A DNA stretch of 64,000 nucleotides from Panaeolus papilionaceus (taxonomy: Eukaryota > Basidiomycota > Agaricomycetes > Agaricales): assembly GCA_015501605.1 (NCBI GenBank), contig JADNRZ010000029.1, positions 248,001 to 312,000 of the forward strand, written 5' to 3'. Both the position numbers and the translations under genes were made by a program. Shown here piece by piece: positions 36,192 through 47,314 of the stretch (the first letter of the stretch is position 1; every line of letters begins with the position of its first letter). The notes beneath the pieces were generated by a model. That model was not told where the DNA came from. It saw only the letters and a list, made by a program, of their open reading frames with translations, and did not search any database.

Positions 36192-37443
36192 TCAAGTTAT
36201 GTGACGAAACGGACCTCCCGTCGGTAAATGAATTGACTCCCTCCCAACAGCAGCCGTAACCGCGCGAATCCAACCGGCATGGGTGGTGATCGAGATGACT
36301 ACAAAGAGAATCAGTTAGTACTCTCCTCAGCCAAATTTACATGTAGTCTGGGAAGGACGAAAGAACAAAGGACATACACAAATCATCTCTATCATTCTCA
36401 AACACCCAATCCAGCACCTTCTTCGTCCTCTCTATGAGCTGCGCTTTTGGCTCCCTCACCTCCGCATCCCACAACTCGTCTTGTTCAGTCAGAGTTGGCT
36501 CAATTTCGAATGAAGGGAACGTAGCGGCGATGTAAGATCGCGTCTTGCGTTTATCGCATGTATGTACGCCGTTTTCCTCGCGGCAATTCTACAAGTAATT
36601 AGCGTATAAATCTCTGTCAAGGGCTCGCAATGGGTTGAGATGGGGAGATACACACCTCCATGATCAATGCAGGACCGAGGTCATCATAAACGCCATCATA
36701 CATCGTACTGCACGTATCTATCGCGCGGCTGAGGGGACTGCAATACCGTTTATCAGGCTTCCCTAAGCCTTCTTTCGATTCCTGGAGCAGAACGCGGTGG
36801 ATATCTTCGGCTTGGGATATACCGATGGGCGTAAGCTGGGGATCGGCTGTATTGAGGACGAAAGGTGAGGGGAGTACTCGAAAGCGAGGAAAGAAAACTG
36901 GACGTACGACCCCATACAATTTCGCCGTCTCCGTTCAATTTAGCCCAGTAACTGTAATTAATCGAAGCCCCTAAGCGTCAATTCGACTCATTTCGAACGA
37001 AACCAAAGAGATAACTCACTCCCTCCACGCTTCAACCCCATACTTGTCTTTTACAATGTTGTCTGTTCAATCACGTGGTCAGTGACCATGGCAGTGTTTC
37101 GTTAGGGGCTCTGAATCGGTACTTACGATACCCTTGCCCATGCCTCGACAACAAAAAGAACTTGACGGAGGCACCTTCCTTTTTTGCCTCTTCGTTCAAA
37201 GCTTTGATTTTCTCTCTAAACTCGCTCCATCGTGTGGGAGACGTATTTTTGAGCCCAAAGTGAGGTGCGATCTTTGATAGTCGGAGTAATTGTGATAAAC
37301 AACGGACGGGGTGCAAGCGTGTACGAGAGTGAGAACAAGAAGGTGGCGGGTTTGGGGCTAAACAGTAGACTTACAGTCGGGACTTTGTCAGTGAGAGTCA
37401 AGTCATCTTGTATAAAGAATCCAGATACAGGCTGACGAGGCAT
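36192..37443 (-). CDS. Histidine phosphatase (phosphoglycerate-mutase-like) family protein
   Basis: Six or seven small exons. From the ATG at 37443: MPRQPVSGFFIQDD, IAPHFGLKNTSPTRWSEF, and FFLLSRHGQGY with the catalytic RHG. Then come NIVKDKYGVEAWREYWAKLN, PDPQLTPIGISQAEDIHRVL, RYCSPLSRAIDTCSTM with the second conserved Arg, EPTLTEQDELWD, and ISITTHAGWIRAV with the second catalytic His. This is the complete branch-1 histidine phosphatase layout, close to fungal PMU1-like proteins. The substrate is unknown; these proteins are usually cytosolic phosphomonoesterases. The stop is TGA at 36192-36194. Confidence 0.85.
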
Positions 37444-37817
37444 CAGCAACGTTCAACAAACTTGTCTCGCAGAAACCAAAGCGGATAATGCAGACGAACT
37501 TGATAAACAAACGAGCCCATCGCCAGTCTACTAACTCAACTTGAGGGGGCCTTTAGGTAATTAAGCAGAGACACTTTTGAAAGTAAACTCAACTGTCAGA
37601 CGCCTGAACAGACAGCTGTGGATAGAGAACGATGAAGAGAACAAGTTGTGCCTTTAATTGTGAGCACTGCCATTTACATGATTTTGATCAGGAGTTTTTA
37701 CCACACATGTCGAATAATTCAAATCCTCACCCCCGAAAAGGCAAATCAGATGATAAGGGTGATCGGAATAACATTGGAGAATCGTAACTCACCACGAGAA
37801 AGCTGGCGTACAACTTA
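37444..37817. other. Upstream of the phosphatase gene, no gene seen
   Basis: Promoter region of the histidine phosphatase up to the left TA of the small element described next. Confidence 0.4.
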
Positions 37818-38145
37818 CAGTGCCTTGCATATCAGTTTGCAGAAGCGATTTTGCGAAACTTGTTTGTTCGTATTTCAGTGTGTCACATAATTGTTACAAC
37901 CAGGGTCGACGGCAGTGGCCATTGATAAGAGAGTTGCGAGGAAGAAATAGACAATGCACCTACATGTCCAATGGCCCCCCATTTCTCTGAAGACCGACGG
38001 CAACTCATCCTGGATGGGAGTCAGAGTGGGCTAGATCCCGAAAAAAATTGCCGTGCAGGTGCGCAAGCCGTCACAGGCCTTTGAAACAAATAAAACCAAG
38101 CAAATTTCGCAAAATCACTTCTGCAAACAGATATGCAAGGCACTG
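37818..38145. mobile_element. 328-bp Tc1/mariner-like MITE
   Basis: Both ends read TA then CAGTGCCTTGCATATC (right end as reverse complement), with arms that stay alignable for about 50 bp through TTTGCAGAAG.GATTTTGCGAAA. The TA dinucleotides at 37816-37817 and 38146-38147 are the expected target duplication. CAGTGCCTTGC is a typical Tc1-type terminus. No transposase is encoded, so it is a non-autonomous element. Confidence 0.78.
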
Positions 38146-38713
38146 TAGACAAAATTGGCGATCCTGGACTACAAAGATTTTATGCCAACAGGTCTAAGTA
38201 TGTACCGTCCTGCGATAATTACTAATTTCGTGGTCATTTACGATTTAATACTATCGACAACGACCCGCGTTTTCGGAACATTATCGTGACATCCAGGAAT
38301 TTAGCTGACACTCCCAATTCCAGTACTCTGTCGTGCGCTTATAACTGTGATCTGATATCATCTTCTCGGGCAGGTGAACTTCGATGACAATTAAAGTGAG
38401 GAATCCAGGCCTTGTAATTGCTTTGACAATGGGACTGGTATAGCTCACAGCCTGATCGACAGGCTCCCATATGAGCCTACAGGACGCACATCCGGCTTGT
38501 CACAGACTCACAATAACGCCCGCCGCGCTGTTGCTTTGCATTGTAATTCCAAATTAGGGAACTCTGCGCTCGTTTAGTGCTGTAAACGATTGAGCATAGC
38601 ACAAAATTGCACGCCTTCGTGAGGGCTTTAAGTGCATAAATGCGCTCCACAATAGATAATATCACATCATCCATCCGAAACTCATAACATCTTCCCCATA
38701 GAATTCAGATCAA
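38146..38713. promoter_or_regulatory. Upstream region of the orphan gene at 38.7 kb
   Basis: No open frame of note. A TATA-like GCATAAATGCG lies about 80 bp upstream of the next start codon. Confidence 0.35.
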
Positions 38714-39322
38714 ATGTCTCACGAAAAAGCCTCAGCTATACCGAATACAGGACATCCTCCACCCACCAATGGATTAGGGAGGGTTAACCACGTTCGAGGT
38801 AGTGGTCGTGGTACGGGTGGACAAACAGCTTCCTCTGGCAAAAGAAGTCAACCAGGTCCCACAACGGATCTTGCAGTGCACTCCCATCCCTCCGATGTCG
38901 CCATGATCCCAGAAAATTACGCTGGTCCCAAGGGAGGAAACATTAGCCATGATGGATTTTTGGATTCCAAACGTGGTCCAAATGTCCCTGAAGTGCTTTG
39001 CGGTGATTTGGTCAAGGACGCATATCGTGATCGACAACAAAGCCAATATATCTACTTCGTGCAACTTGAGAGCCCAAGGAATAAATTCATCGAGGGAGCT
39101 ACTCACACTCGCATTGGTGTTGCACCTCGTGAATCAGCAAGTGCATTCGGAGATTACCACTCGGTTAGCACTCATCACAATTTCCCTTTGCATACTACCG
39201 AGGGTAATGAGGAGATTGAAGACATTGACTACGATGAGTGGATCAACTACTCTCCGAAAATGTCCAACAGCTCCCGAGACGAGTCTCTCCGAAAGCAGAC
39301 GAACAGGCTTAATAACCACTAA
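38714..39322 (+). CDS. Hypothetical protein, 202 aa
   Basis: A single open frame from an ATG. It starts with a disordered Gly/Ser/Pro/Arg-rich segment (RVNHVRGSGRGTGGQT), passes through a more ordered middle (DLVKDAYRDRQQSQYIYFVQ) and ends acidic (GNEEIEDIDYDEWINY). No signal peptide, membrane segment or known domain. I do not recognise it. The length and TATA-like upstream sequence favour a real gene, but it could be lineage-specific or chance. Confidence 0.45.
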   Translation: MSHEKASAIPNTGHPPPTNGLGRVNHVRGSGRGTGGQTASSGKRSQPGPTTDLAVHSHPSDVAMIPENYAGPKGGNISHDGFLDSKRGPNVPEVLCGDLVKDAYRDRQQSQYIYFVQLESPRNKFIEGATHTRIGVAPRESASAFGDYHSVSTHHNFPLHTTEGNEEIEDIDYDEWINYSPKMSNSSRDESLRKQTNRLNNH

Positions 39323-40134
39323 TTATCCGGATTGCATCCCAGTATACGTAGAGACGCAAATATGAAATTTAATTATTTATCCATATGGCCCCTTATCATT
39401 CTCTCTGAACCTCTTTGGACGAAACCGAAGCGTCGCTAAATGTATAGACCATTCAATATTGACCGAAACATCAACTTATGATTACAGAGTCGCTTGAGGG
39501 GTTGTGGTTACATAGATACAGATTCATATTGATGACTACTGGAACCATACTGATACCAGGCGCTATGCAGGAAAGTGTCTGATATTCCTCATAAACTTGG
39601 AGGACTCGGGGTATACCAGTGGAACTTTATGTTTAGAATGCTAGACATTGCATATTGGGAGTACTACACTCTATTCTTCAAGTAATATTATAACGCTATA
39701 TAATCTTATTAGAAGCACTAGTTCTCAGTTGTTCAAAAGAAAACAACACAGCTAACCCCTATCAATTATCACGCGACGCCGCGATGTCGTGACAACGCGT
39801 CCATCACAGTGCGGCATGTTCCGACTGTCACTCCCTTGGTTGAGTCGCGTCAGTGGTTGCTTTTGACTCCCAGTAACCATCTGACCAGAACTCCAAAATG
39901 CTTGTATAATTCTGGGGATCTCAGTCAATTCAAAGTCTATAACATCAACGTTGCCCTCGGAATCCTTTGTTTCCCGAGAACGTAAAATCCAGGATCGACG
40001 ACGTGTCAAGATCGCGACACAGAACATACCCAGGTGGGTATCAAGTCGTTGAATTTGGTCAGAAAAATGGTGGTGTGAGTCGTGTTTAGTAGAAAAAGTA
40101 AAGAAAGAAATTGACCCTTTCCTCCCGCAGTCCT
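39323..40134. other. Intergenic, no clear gene
   Basis: A 91-codon minus-strand frame with an ATG (40027 down to 39752) has no motif and is unsupported by context. The remainder is AT-rich. Confidence 0.35.
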
Positions 40135-41291
40135 ATGACAGCAGAAAATCTGCTTTTCTCCCTCCTGTCTGTTGCGTCTCTTTTACTCTACTCGCGAACG
40201 TCTCGTTACAACTATCAGGCCGTCAAATCATACATGCGTCGTGCCTTTAGTCTCCGTGATGCCCTATCGCCCTATTTTACCCTCCAAGAGATACTCTTTT
40301 TCAGGTGGTTACAGTGGGAGTACGGCATGCTGATTTCGGGGTCTACAGCCTTGAAATTCTTCAATCGCGCCCCATTCAATGACGAGAGGGAAGGGGAATC
40401 TGATCTGGACCTCTATGTGGAACTTCGGTTCTGTGAACCTATCGCAAAATGGCTTATGAAGATTGGGTATACCTTTGAACGACGGACCAACAGGACACCA
40501 AAAACCTTTAAGGAAGCTCTGAGAAAAACAAGCCCGCTTGACATCGACTTCTTAGAAGGAACAATGTTTTACCTGTCGAGCGAGAGGCCATACATCGGGA
40601 GGGGAATTGCGAACGTTTTCAACTTCTGGAGGGACGGGCGCAAGATTCAGCTTATCGCGAGCGATAGCTCACCCTTGGAGATCATTTTGAATTTCCACTC
40701 GAGTACGTTTGATCCATATTCTTACTCATGCCTTCTTGTCATTGGGTATCAGACATTAAATTATTGCTTACTCCTTCTATAGCATGTGTTATGAGTATCA
40801 TAACTTACGCCAAAGCGTACTGCTTTTACCCAAAGGCGACTTTTGAAGAGAGTCGCTCACTACTCCACTCAACCCAAGGCACCAACCAAGACGCCGCTAT
40901 CAAGAAATACGAAAAACGGGGGTGGGTGATGGTGCATGGCATGCCTCCTGGTGTTGAGAGAGATGATTATAAATCGGCCTTCTTTCCCTGTAAGCGCTTC
41001 GTCGGCGATGGGAAGTGCTGGACAATTGCGCTCGACCCTGTGATGCCCTTCGGTCAACCTCAGATGCAGACCGGCCTTGGGCAGATTGCGATGAGCCACC
41101 CTATCGAAGCCAATAGCTGGGAGTTGTGCTTCGCGAATGAGAGGGATGAATACAAGGCCGAGATGGTGTTTTATAATCTGTCTTCTCCCTGTTTCAAGTT
41201 TAGGTATATGGTCGCCGACCCCGAGGTTGCTGATTATGTCCAAATATTTTTCGGAAGCATAGATACTGGATTTTATTCCTCCAGGCAGTGA
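40135..41291 (+). CDS. Nucleotidyltransferase-fold-like protein of unknown function
   Basis: Two exons, 40135-40702 and 40783-41291, give 358 aa. The stretch LISGSTALKFFNR...ESDLDLYVE is the GS...DxD signature of nucleotidyltransferase-fold proteins (Gly-Ser loop, then Asp-Leu-Asp). Such proteins are numerous and uncharacterised in Agaricomycetes. The N-terminus, MRRAFSLRDALSPYF before the signature, fits that group. The C-terminal exon carries ITYAKAYCFYPKATFEESRS and a CFKFRYMVADPEVADYV block. Whether it is catalytic is unclear because a third acidic residue is not obvious. A fragment of a related gene lies at 60.8-61.2 kb. Confidence 0.65.
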
Positions 41292-41384
41292 GTATCTCCA
41301 ATACGCTTTCTCATCGATGATACGATATCTGACGGCATGTATTCTCCACTCTTATTAGGGATTTTAAAGACAACGACTTAAGGA

Positions 41385-42071
41385 TAAGGACTAGCACGGA
41401 TTGCGTAAATCCATCATCCGTCCAGTCCCGATCCAATCCATGAACAAGGTCTGGGTATGGATCAAGTCCGGGTCAAATCTGCGGATTTATGGATATTTCC
41501 CTGATATTAGTCTGATTTCAAGTTAATAATGATGTCATCAATGGAATCTCTATTGATCTTCCTTTTTGGGTTTATTTCTGAGAACGGTTTGCTAGACCAC
41601 AACAGAAAGTCCACCTCTGAGTGTTTTGTCTTGAGTTAGTGTTTACCTGTTTGACAGTCAACCCATTCCTGCATCAGGAACAATTCAAAAAATACCAAAT
41701 AAACTTCATATGACTTTAAATAACTCAGATATACTTGAATTCGAGTTTATTCATTACAATAATTATTCTTGATTAGTTTGAACAACGGAATTTTGTTACC
41801 ATCAAATAACATTAATAACATTGTCACATATGGGCCACAGTTTTGTTATCATGACTGCTCAACAACAAGCCAACATTTTGACCAGTTTTCAGCACAAGTA
41901 TGCTCTCTTACACCAGTATTGTTCGTTTAACTAATGAAATTTGAGTTTCCAGTGAGTGGATCAAAACGGATGAATCCAATCCGTCTGCGATCCATCCGGT
42001 TTCTGTCCAGATCCGTGACAAAATACGGATTGGATTTGGATTAGTCACGGTCACATCCATGCTAGTCCTTA
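41385..42071. mobile_element. 687-bp hAT-like MITE
   Basis: Both termini read TAAGGACTAGCA then Y-GGAT (right end as reverse complement). They are flanked by an 8-bp duplication CTTAAGGA at 41377-41384 and 42072-42079. Eight base pairs is the hAT target length. Subterminal regions carry many GGATT/AATCC repeats in both orientations, as is common for hAT binding sites. No coding capacity. Confidence 0.8.
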
Positions 42072-42079
42072 CTTAAGGA

Positions 42080-42822
42080 TGGTAATTCGATGGCTTTCAG
42101 TGAACGCTGTTCATCCTAGTGACTAATCTTGCTGCATTTATTTTTCTCTTTCATTTCCTATTGCACGATCACTCTAATTTTTGTCGTCTTTTTGTCCCTT
42201 TTTCATACCAAACAACGAGCTTTTCAGGAGTATCGAAGAAGATGAGTGCAGAAATAGGGGCTGAAGTAACATGTCACAGCCAGCTGACCGTGACGAAGCA
42301 CTTATGACAGTCAACGATACCGTCCTCGTTCCTCTCGCCTTGACAACGACACTTTCTCGTTGTCATTCTCACTGCTCAGCGCTTATTTCTATCCAGGAGC
42401 TTTATCGAGACCGCATACGATGAATTTTTACACCGATTATGTGCGGTGTATTATCTCGCTTATACGAGCCAGAAAAATTGGGGGAAAACCCGCCTGTACA
42501 AGTGCATCAACTCTAGGTAAGTACACCATGGAACATTCAACAATTTTGGTTGGCATTAAATTGTTGACGTGGATGCGTGTGGATTAATGATTATACAAGT
42601 ATAAGTAAGTCTCGAACATCGATTTTTTTGATTTTTGTCCCTTAAATTTCGAATCTTTGCCTTCTTAGACCACTGAAACATGATCGGTGGAAGTCATGCG
42701 CATGTAAGACAAACTCGATCCACTGAAGGTGCGATAGTAAAGGTTGTCTTCACACCACTTGTCTGTCTTTTGGGCTGGACTCTTATTCATATTCCCAGCC
42801 ACCGTTAGCTTTTACTGCTTTT
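42080..42822 (+). promoter_or_regulatory. Duplicated upstream region of the second TOK copy
   Basis: Parts at 42220-42310 and 42790-42822 match the upstream region of the minus-strand TOK gene. They are separated here by about 450 bp of extra sequence (42310-42780). No gene is seen in this stretch. Confidence 0.45.
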
Positions 42823-45487
42823 ATGCAACGGGAAGTCGAAACGGTCGATGGTGCATTTTTTGGTGGACAGGACAAGAGGGCAGAGGCCGATGGAATTCGA
42901 CAGCATGAGATCCCTCAGCTTCCCAGCCCCACTTTCTGCGAGTATTCAGCAGCTCTCCGTCACATCGTTAACATGACAGCAAATGGTCAAGTTGACAGTG
43001 CAGAGCGGCAGAGATTTGAAGAACACGACGGCATCTATCAACCCACGTCAGTCTTCATTGCTTCGACGATTCAATATGCGATACTCACACCTGTGCTGCT
43101 CCAGGTTCTGGTGGTTCACGGAGACTGCATTTCCCCTGATTGCTGGAACGTTCGGGCCTGTTGCAAATTTGTTCTCTGTTTGTTCTCTAGCGTGGACCTG
43201 GCGAGTTCAAGTGAGCAACAGCGGACGTGTACCTGATCCCGCCTGGTACGTCGCTCAGAACTTTATCGTGATGAGAGTCATTCCGTTCATTTGGCGAAGG
43301 TTGATAGTCCTAAACTCGTGCTCTCTCGGCGTCTCGTGTGCCGCGAACGTGGCCTTGCTTTTGAACTTCGCCAGACGGATACCCTACTATATCGCACAGA
43401 TAATCACCATCACATTGTGGTTCGTATTATACGCTTACCCGCCTGGCGCCACCACTAAGTGACTTCTCAGGTACATAGCCAGCATACTACTGCTGATTCC
43501 GATCGCGCTCACACACCTCCCATCCATCCATCCAAGCCCTCGGCTCCCGTTCCCGCAACAATTACTCATCATCCTTTTGTCACCGCTGTCACTGCTCTGA
43601 GCGAGCCAAATTCTGTGATCATAACTGAGACCATTCCTAAGGACGAAATGGCGTACTCGCAAGCGTATTACTATGCTCTGATCTCGTGCATATTCTACGC
43701 GATAATCTCAACGCTGCTACTATGGAACTTTCTCGGCACTTACAAATTCCACGCGTATCCGCCATCTTTTGCAACACTAACACCGTCCCAGCGGACGTTG
43801 ATGCTGCAAACCATGGCGTTCGTTATCTATCTGGGGATAGGGGGTGCAATCTTCTCTTCGATTCAGGACTGGGGCTTTCAGAATGCACTCTATTGGGCCG
43901 ATTATACATTGCTTACCATCGGCCTGGGCTCGGACTTTCCTGTCACCACCGCAAAAGGGAGAATCGTCGCAGTACCCTATATTACATTCGGGATCTGTTT
44001 TCTGGGTCTTGTGGTGGGGAGCGTCAGGGGTCTTGTGGTGGAGAGGGCGAAATACAAATTCAGCAGACGATACCTAGGCAAAGCCCGAAAACGACTGGGC
44101 GGCGAACTTAGGAGGGACCAAGAAGCTGCGTTGAGTGGTCAATTGCTCCATGTCGATCTTGTCTCGAGAACCTGGCACCAATTCCCCATTAGAGGAGTGA
44201 TCACATCCCTCTCTGAGACGACCCTTGGTCCCAAAACCTTACCTTTGAAGATACAAAAGGATGTATTGCAACCGTGGCAGCGCTCCGAGTTTGAGGTGAT
44301 GAGGTTGATTGAGTCAGCAGCGGAACAAAGGCAGAGATTCATCTCTCTCGGCGTCGCTTTTCTTGCTTTCTTGGTGGTTTGGCTTGTTGGGGCCATCATG
44401 TTCTGGGTGTGTGAAAAGGTGAGTTATTTTACCAAAACTCTGTCTCCGCATCTGACTGCTTCTTGTATTTCATGATCTTCCTGATCAGAAATCGCAGGAT
44501 TGGACATATCCGACTTCTCTTTATTTCACTTATACGAGCCTTCTGACTGTTGGATATGGCGACTATTATCCTACATCACCGTCCGGAAAGCCGTTCTTCG
44601 TGGCATGGAGCCTTATCGCCGTCCCCACGATGACTGTATTTATCGGGGCCATGGGTGATACGGTCGGCATTATGATTCGTGATGCTTCGATTTGGCTAGG
44701 ACGGTGGACCATTCTTCCCGAGCGACATATACAACCAATTCCGACCAGAAGAAGCCTTTTCAGAAGACACAACATCATAACGAGGCATAAATACACCTTT
44801 CATCACAACCCTTCAACACTGGATCCCCCTCGATGCGACGGCAATAGCCCAACGTGCAACCCTATGCCTCAGGTCATGCACATCGAAGATGTGTCATCTA
44901 ATCACGCCGTCTTGGCTGTCTCTATGAGCGCCCATCTAGACAATGTGATAACCCCGACTTCAAATGGTACCTGTGGCCAATCGGCCGCAGAAATCGCCAC
45001 GCCTGAACGCAGAGGGAATTCTGACACCCGCCGAAACCTCGCCATGGAACTATCTCGTGCTGTCAGCGATCTATCAAACGATTTGGGTGCGAGTCCACCT
45101 AGGCGGTATTCTTGGAGCGAATGGGTCTACTTTCTTGAATTATTGCACAAATGGCCATCTACTGCGAGAACCGAGGGATCTGCTGTCACTGGAGGGCAGA
45201 GTGGGGGAATCGATCTTCGGACGTGTGTCCCCAGTGCTCCATTGGAGCGAGTCGTCACAAAGTCCGGTTCTGATTCTCGACGCTCTCGACTCTCAATGGA
45301 TCACAACAATGCTATAAATGCTCAGGTGTTTGAAGGCCGACGTCAAAGGGTTGCCGACGAGGATGAATGGACTTGGCTGAGCGACGATGGTCCACTGTTC
45401 AGCAAGTTGACCGAGACTGAGTGGCTGATTGAGCGGGTTTGTTGGATGCTTGAGGAGGTTCTGGACGCTAATTATGCCGAATCATGA
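42823..45487 (+). pseudogene. TOK-type potassium channel, inverted paralogue with a 1-nt frameshift
   Basis: Four exons (42823-43046, 43105-43419, 43471-44418, 44489-45487) mirror those of the gene at 6.6-9.3 kb. Pore filters are TIGLGSDFP and, in the last exon, TVGYGDYYP. Exons 1 and 2 have exactly the same lengths in both copies. Exon 3 is 948 nt against 940: a 9-nt insertion (VDLVSRTWH region) minus one base. The lost base is in a C run at 43537-43539 (AAGCCCTCGG here, AAGCCCCTCGG in the other copy), right after the YIASILLLIPIALT membrane segment. Splicing from a GTATTA donor 4 nt downstream would restore the frame but replace that membrane segment with polar sequence. I call it a probable pseudogene; everything after the lesion is undamaged, so it is recent. 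Confidence 0.75.
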
Positions 45488-46574
45488 TCAAATATCACAC
45501 CTTGTTTTTTTTTCTTTCCAAGTCTACTAATTTTTTTTTCTGCCGTTACCTTGTGCTCTTTCAGACGTGGATTGGGGCTTTGGGGACATCGGATGAAAAG
45601 ATGTTCAGAAGGGAAGAGCTTCGATGTCAACAAAAAATATAGGTAAATTATGGCAAATTTTACATCTATTGTTATTCCGCTCTCAGGACGCTGAAATATT
45701 TGTGTATCTGATGGAAAGGATTCAAGGATCAAAGTGGTTTTTGTACTTTGGGTGAGGATTTCCACGCGCTGAGACGTATTTGTGTCTTGTACCCACTCCG
45801 CTTGGGAAAGTACGGAAGCGAAGAAAGGGGTTCCTGGGGAACTGAGGTCTATCAGTGTCATTCTTGCCACTTTTTCACATTTGATTCGAGGCTTATCCAT
45901 GTGTATGGGACGGCCGAAAACTGAGCAAGTCAACTCACCAGTTGCGGAGAACCCGAATCACCGTTGAATTCTGGTCCAATTGCACCATCATGTCGGTGCA
46001 ATCATGTATGCTTACATTCTATCAAAGGAGCAACCTCGACAGCGCACATACTTTATTGACCAATTCAATAGCTGGTTAAATTGTATTAATTCGATGAATT
46101 CACTCATTGCATCCGATGGTCCCGTGTCGTTTGACGGCTCTTTGACGTTTGCGGAGAAAGTGTGCAAGTGGCTCTTGGGAAGTCATCGCAGAGGATATAA
46201 TTGGATCGGCCTGAACCGAGGGTTCCGATTGTTTGAACTGACACAGACAGTGTCAATTAACGGAACGGCACCGGGCATCACGCTCAGGACGGGGCATTTA
46301 TTAGTGATGGTGTACCATTGAGATATCTGTAATCATATGTTATTTCTTAGTGGTGGTCGAGCGTCGAAGAGTGGGTAAGTAGACATCGAAGTGGGGGAAA
46401 ACACCCATAGATTCTCTAGCTATTGGGTGTGGGCTGGTGAGACTGGAGTTTGAGAGCCTAGACTATATTTCGATGTGTTTTCACCAGAAGCTGGTTATTA
46501 CTCATTCTTGAGAGGTCATTGCGATTTCGATATCTTTAAACCTGTCTCCCGGTACGCCCGTTAAGGATTGTTCT
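45488..46574. other. Region with one weak open frame
   Basis: A plus-strand frame from ATG 46005 to 46321 encodes about 105 aa (FNSWLNCINSMNSLIASDG; NWIGLNRGFRLFELTQTV). No family is recognised and intron structure is unclear; treat as doubtful. The rest is the 3' flank of the TOK copy. Confidence 0.35.
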
Positions 46575-46980
46575 CCCATCATGAAAGGGTTCGGCTGATG
46601 CCATGTGGCTATTGAATCAGAGCAAGATAGGAGGCCTGTGTCAATTGGGGAGGCGTCTAGACGTGATGCATGATGATAGTCAAATTCTGATCCTTTGCGA
46701 GCAGTATATACCATTACTTACAACATCTGATTGCTTTCCTCAACCCCCTCGCCTGTCCTCACCTACCCCGCTATCCATCATATGTTATAGAAGCCAACAA
46801 TACATACTCATGATCACGATTTGAATTGAATCTCGAATACTGCTTGGAAGGCCGTTTTGCTTGTCAGGCTTGATTGAAAATCAATTGAAGTCGCTCTTTA
46901 CTAGAAACCTTGACGTTTACAATGCTTGCGAGACTTTTTCTGATCTCAGAGGTTATAACTGAGAAAAGGGAGTCTCAGCT
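46575..46980 (+). repeat. Left half of an inverted duplicated block, interrupted by the kinase transposon
   Basis: Matches the reverse complement of about 63601-64000: GGGTTCGGCTGATGCC and CATGTGGCTATTG, then TCGCTC...GAAACC.TGACGTT, then GACTTTTTCTGATCTCAGAG. The match reaches CTCAG at 46974-46978, which is the element boundary. It resumes at 53322 on the other side of the insertion. Confidence 0.8.
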
Positions 46981-47005
46981 TAGGGTGTTCGAGAGGGATA
47001 TGGAT
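46981..47005 (+). repeat. Left terminal inverted repeat of the kinase transposon
   Basis: Begins TAGGGTGTTCGAGAGGGATA. It pairs with 53297-53321 (23 of 25 positions). A short palindrome GGATCA...TGATCC lies just inside it (47001-47028). Confidence 0.88.
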
Positions 47006-47314
47006 CATTTTGATATTTTGAAGTGATCCATGATGAGAGTTGATTGGTCATCAACCCCTGACCATGATCTTCATGTGCGTCACATAGGTATAGAAAGAAG
47101 CAAAACGAAGCCCCATTTCTGTTAGGCTTCATTTCGTGTACCAAATCTAGTGTTAATATACCTATTTTAATGTCGTGTATATAATAAAATAGTTCACCAT
47201 GATGGGTCAATCTGAGCAGTGGTAATTCAAACAGATAAATAAGCTAGATTGTCATGCTTCTGCTATTATGGACATTGAATGTTGGACCTTCTATTGAGAA
47301 TAGACAAAGTATCG

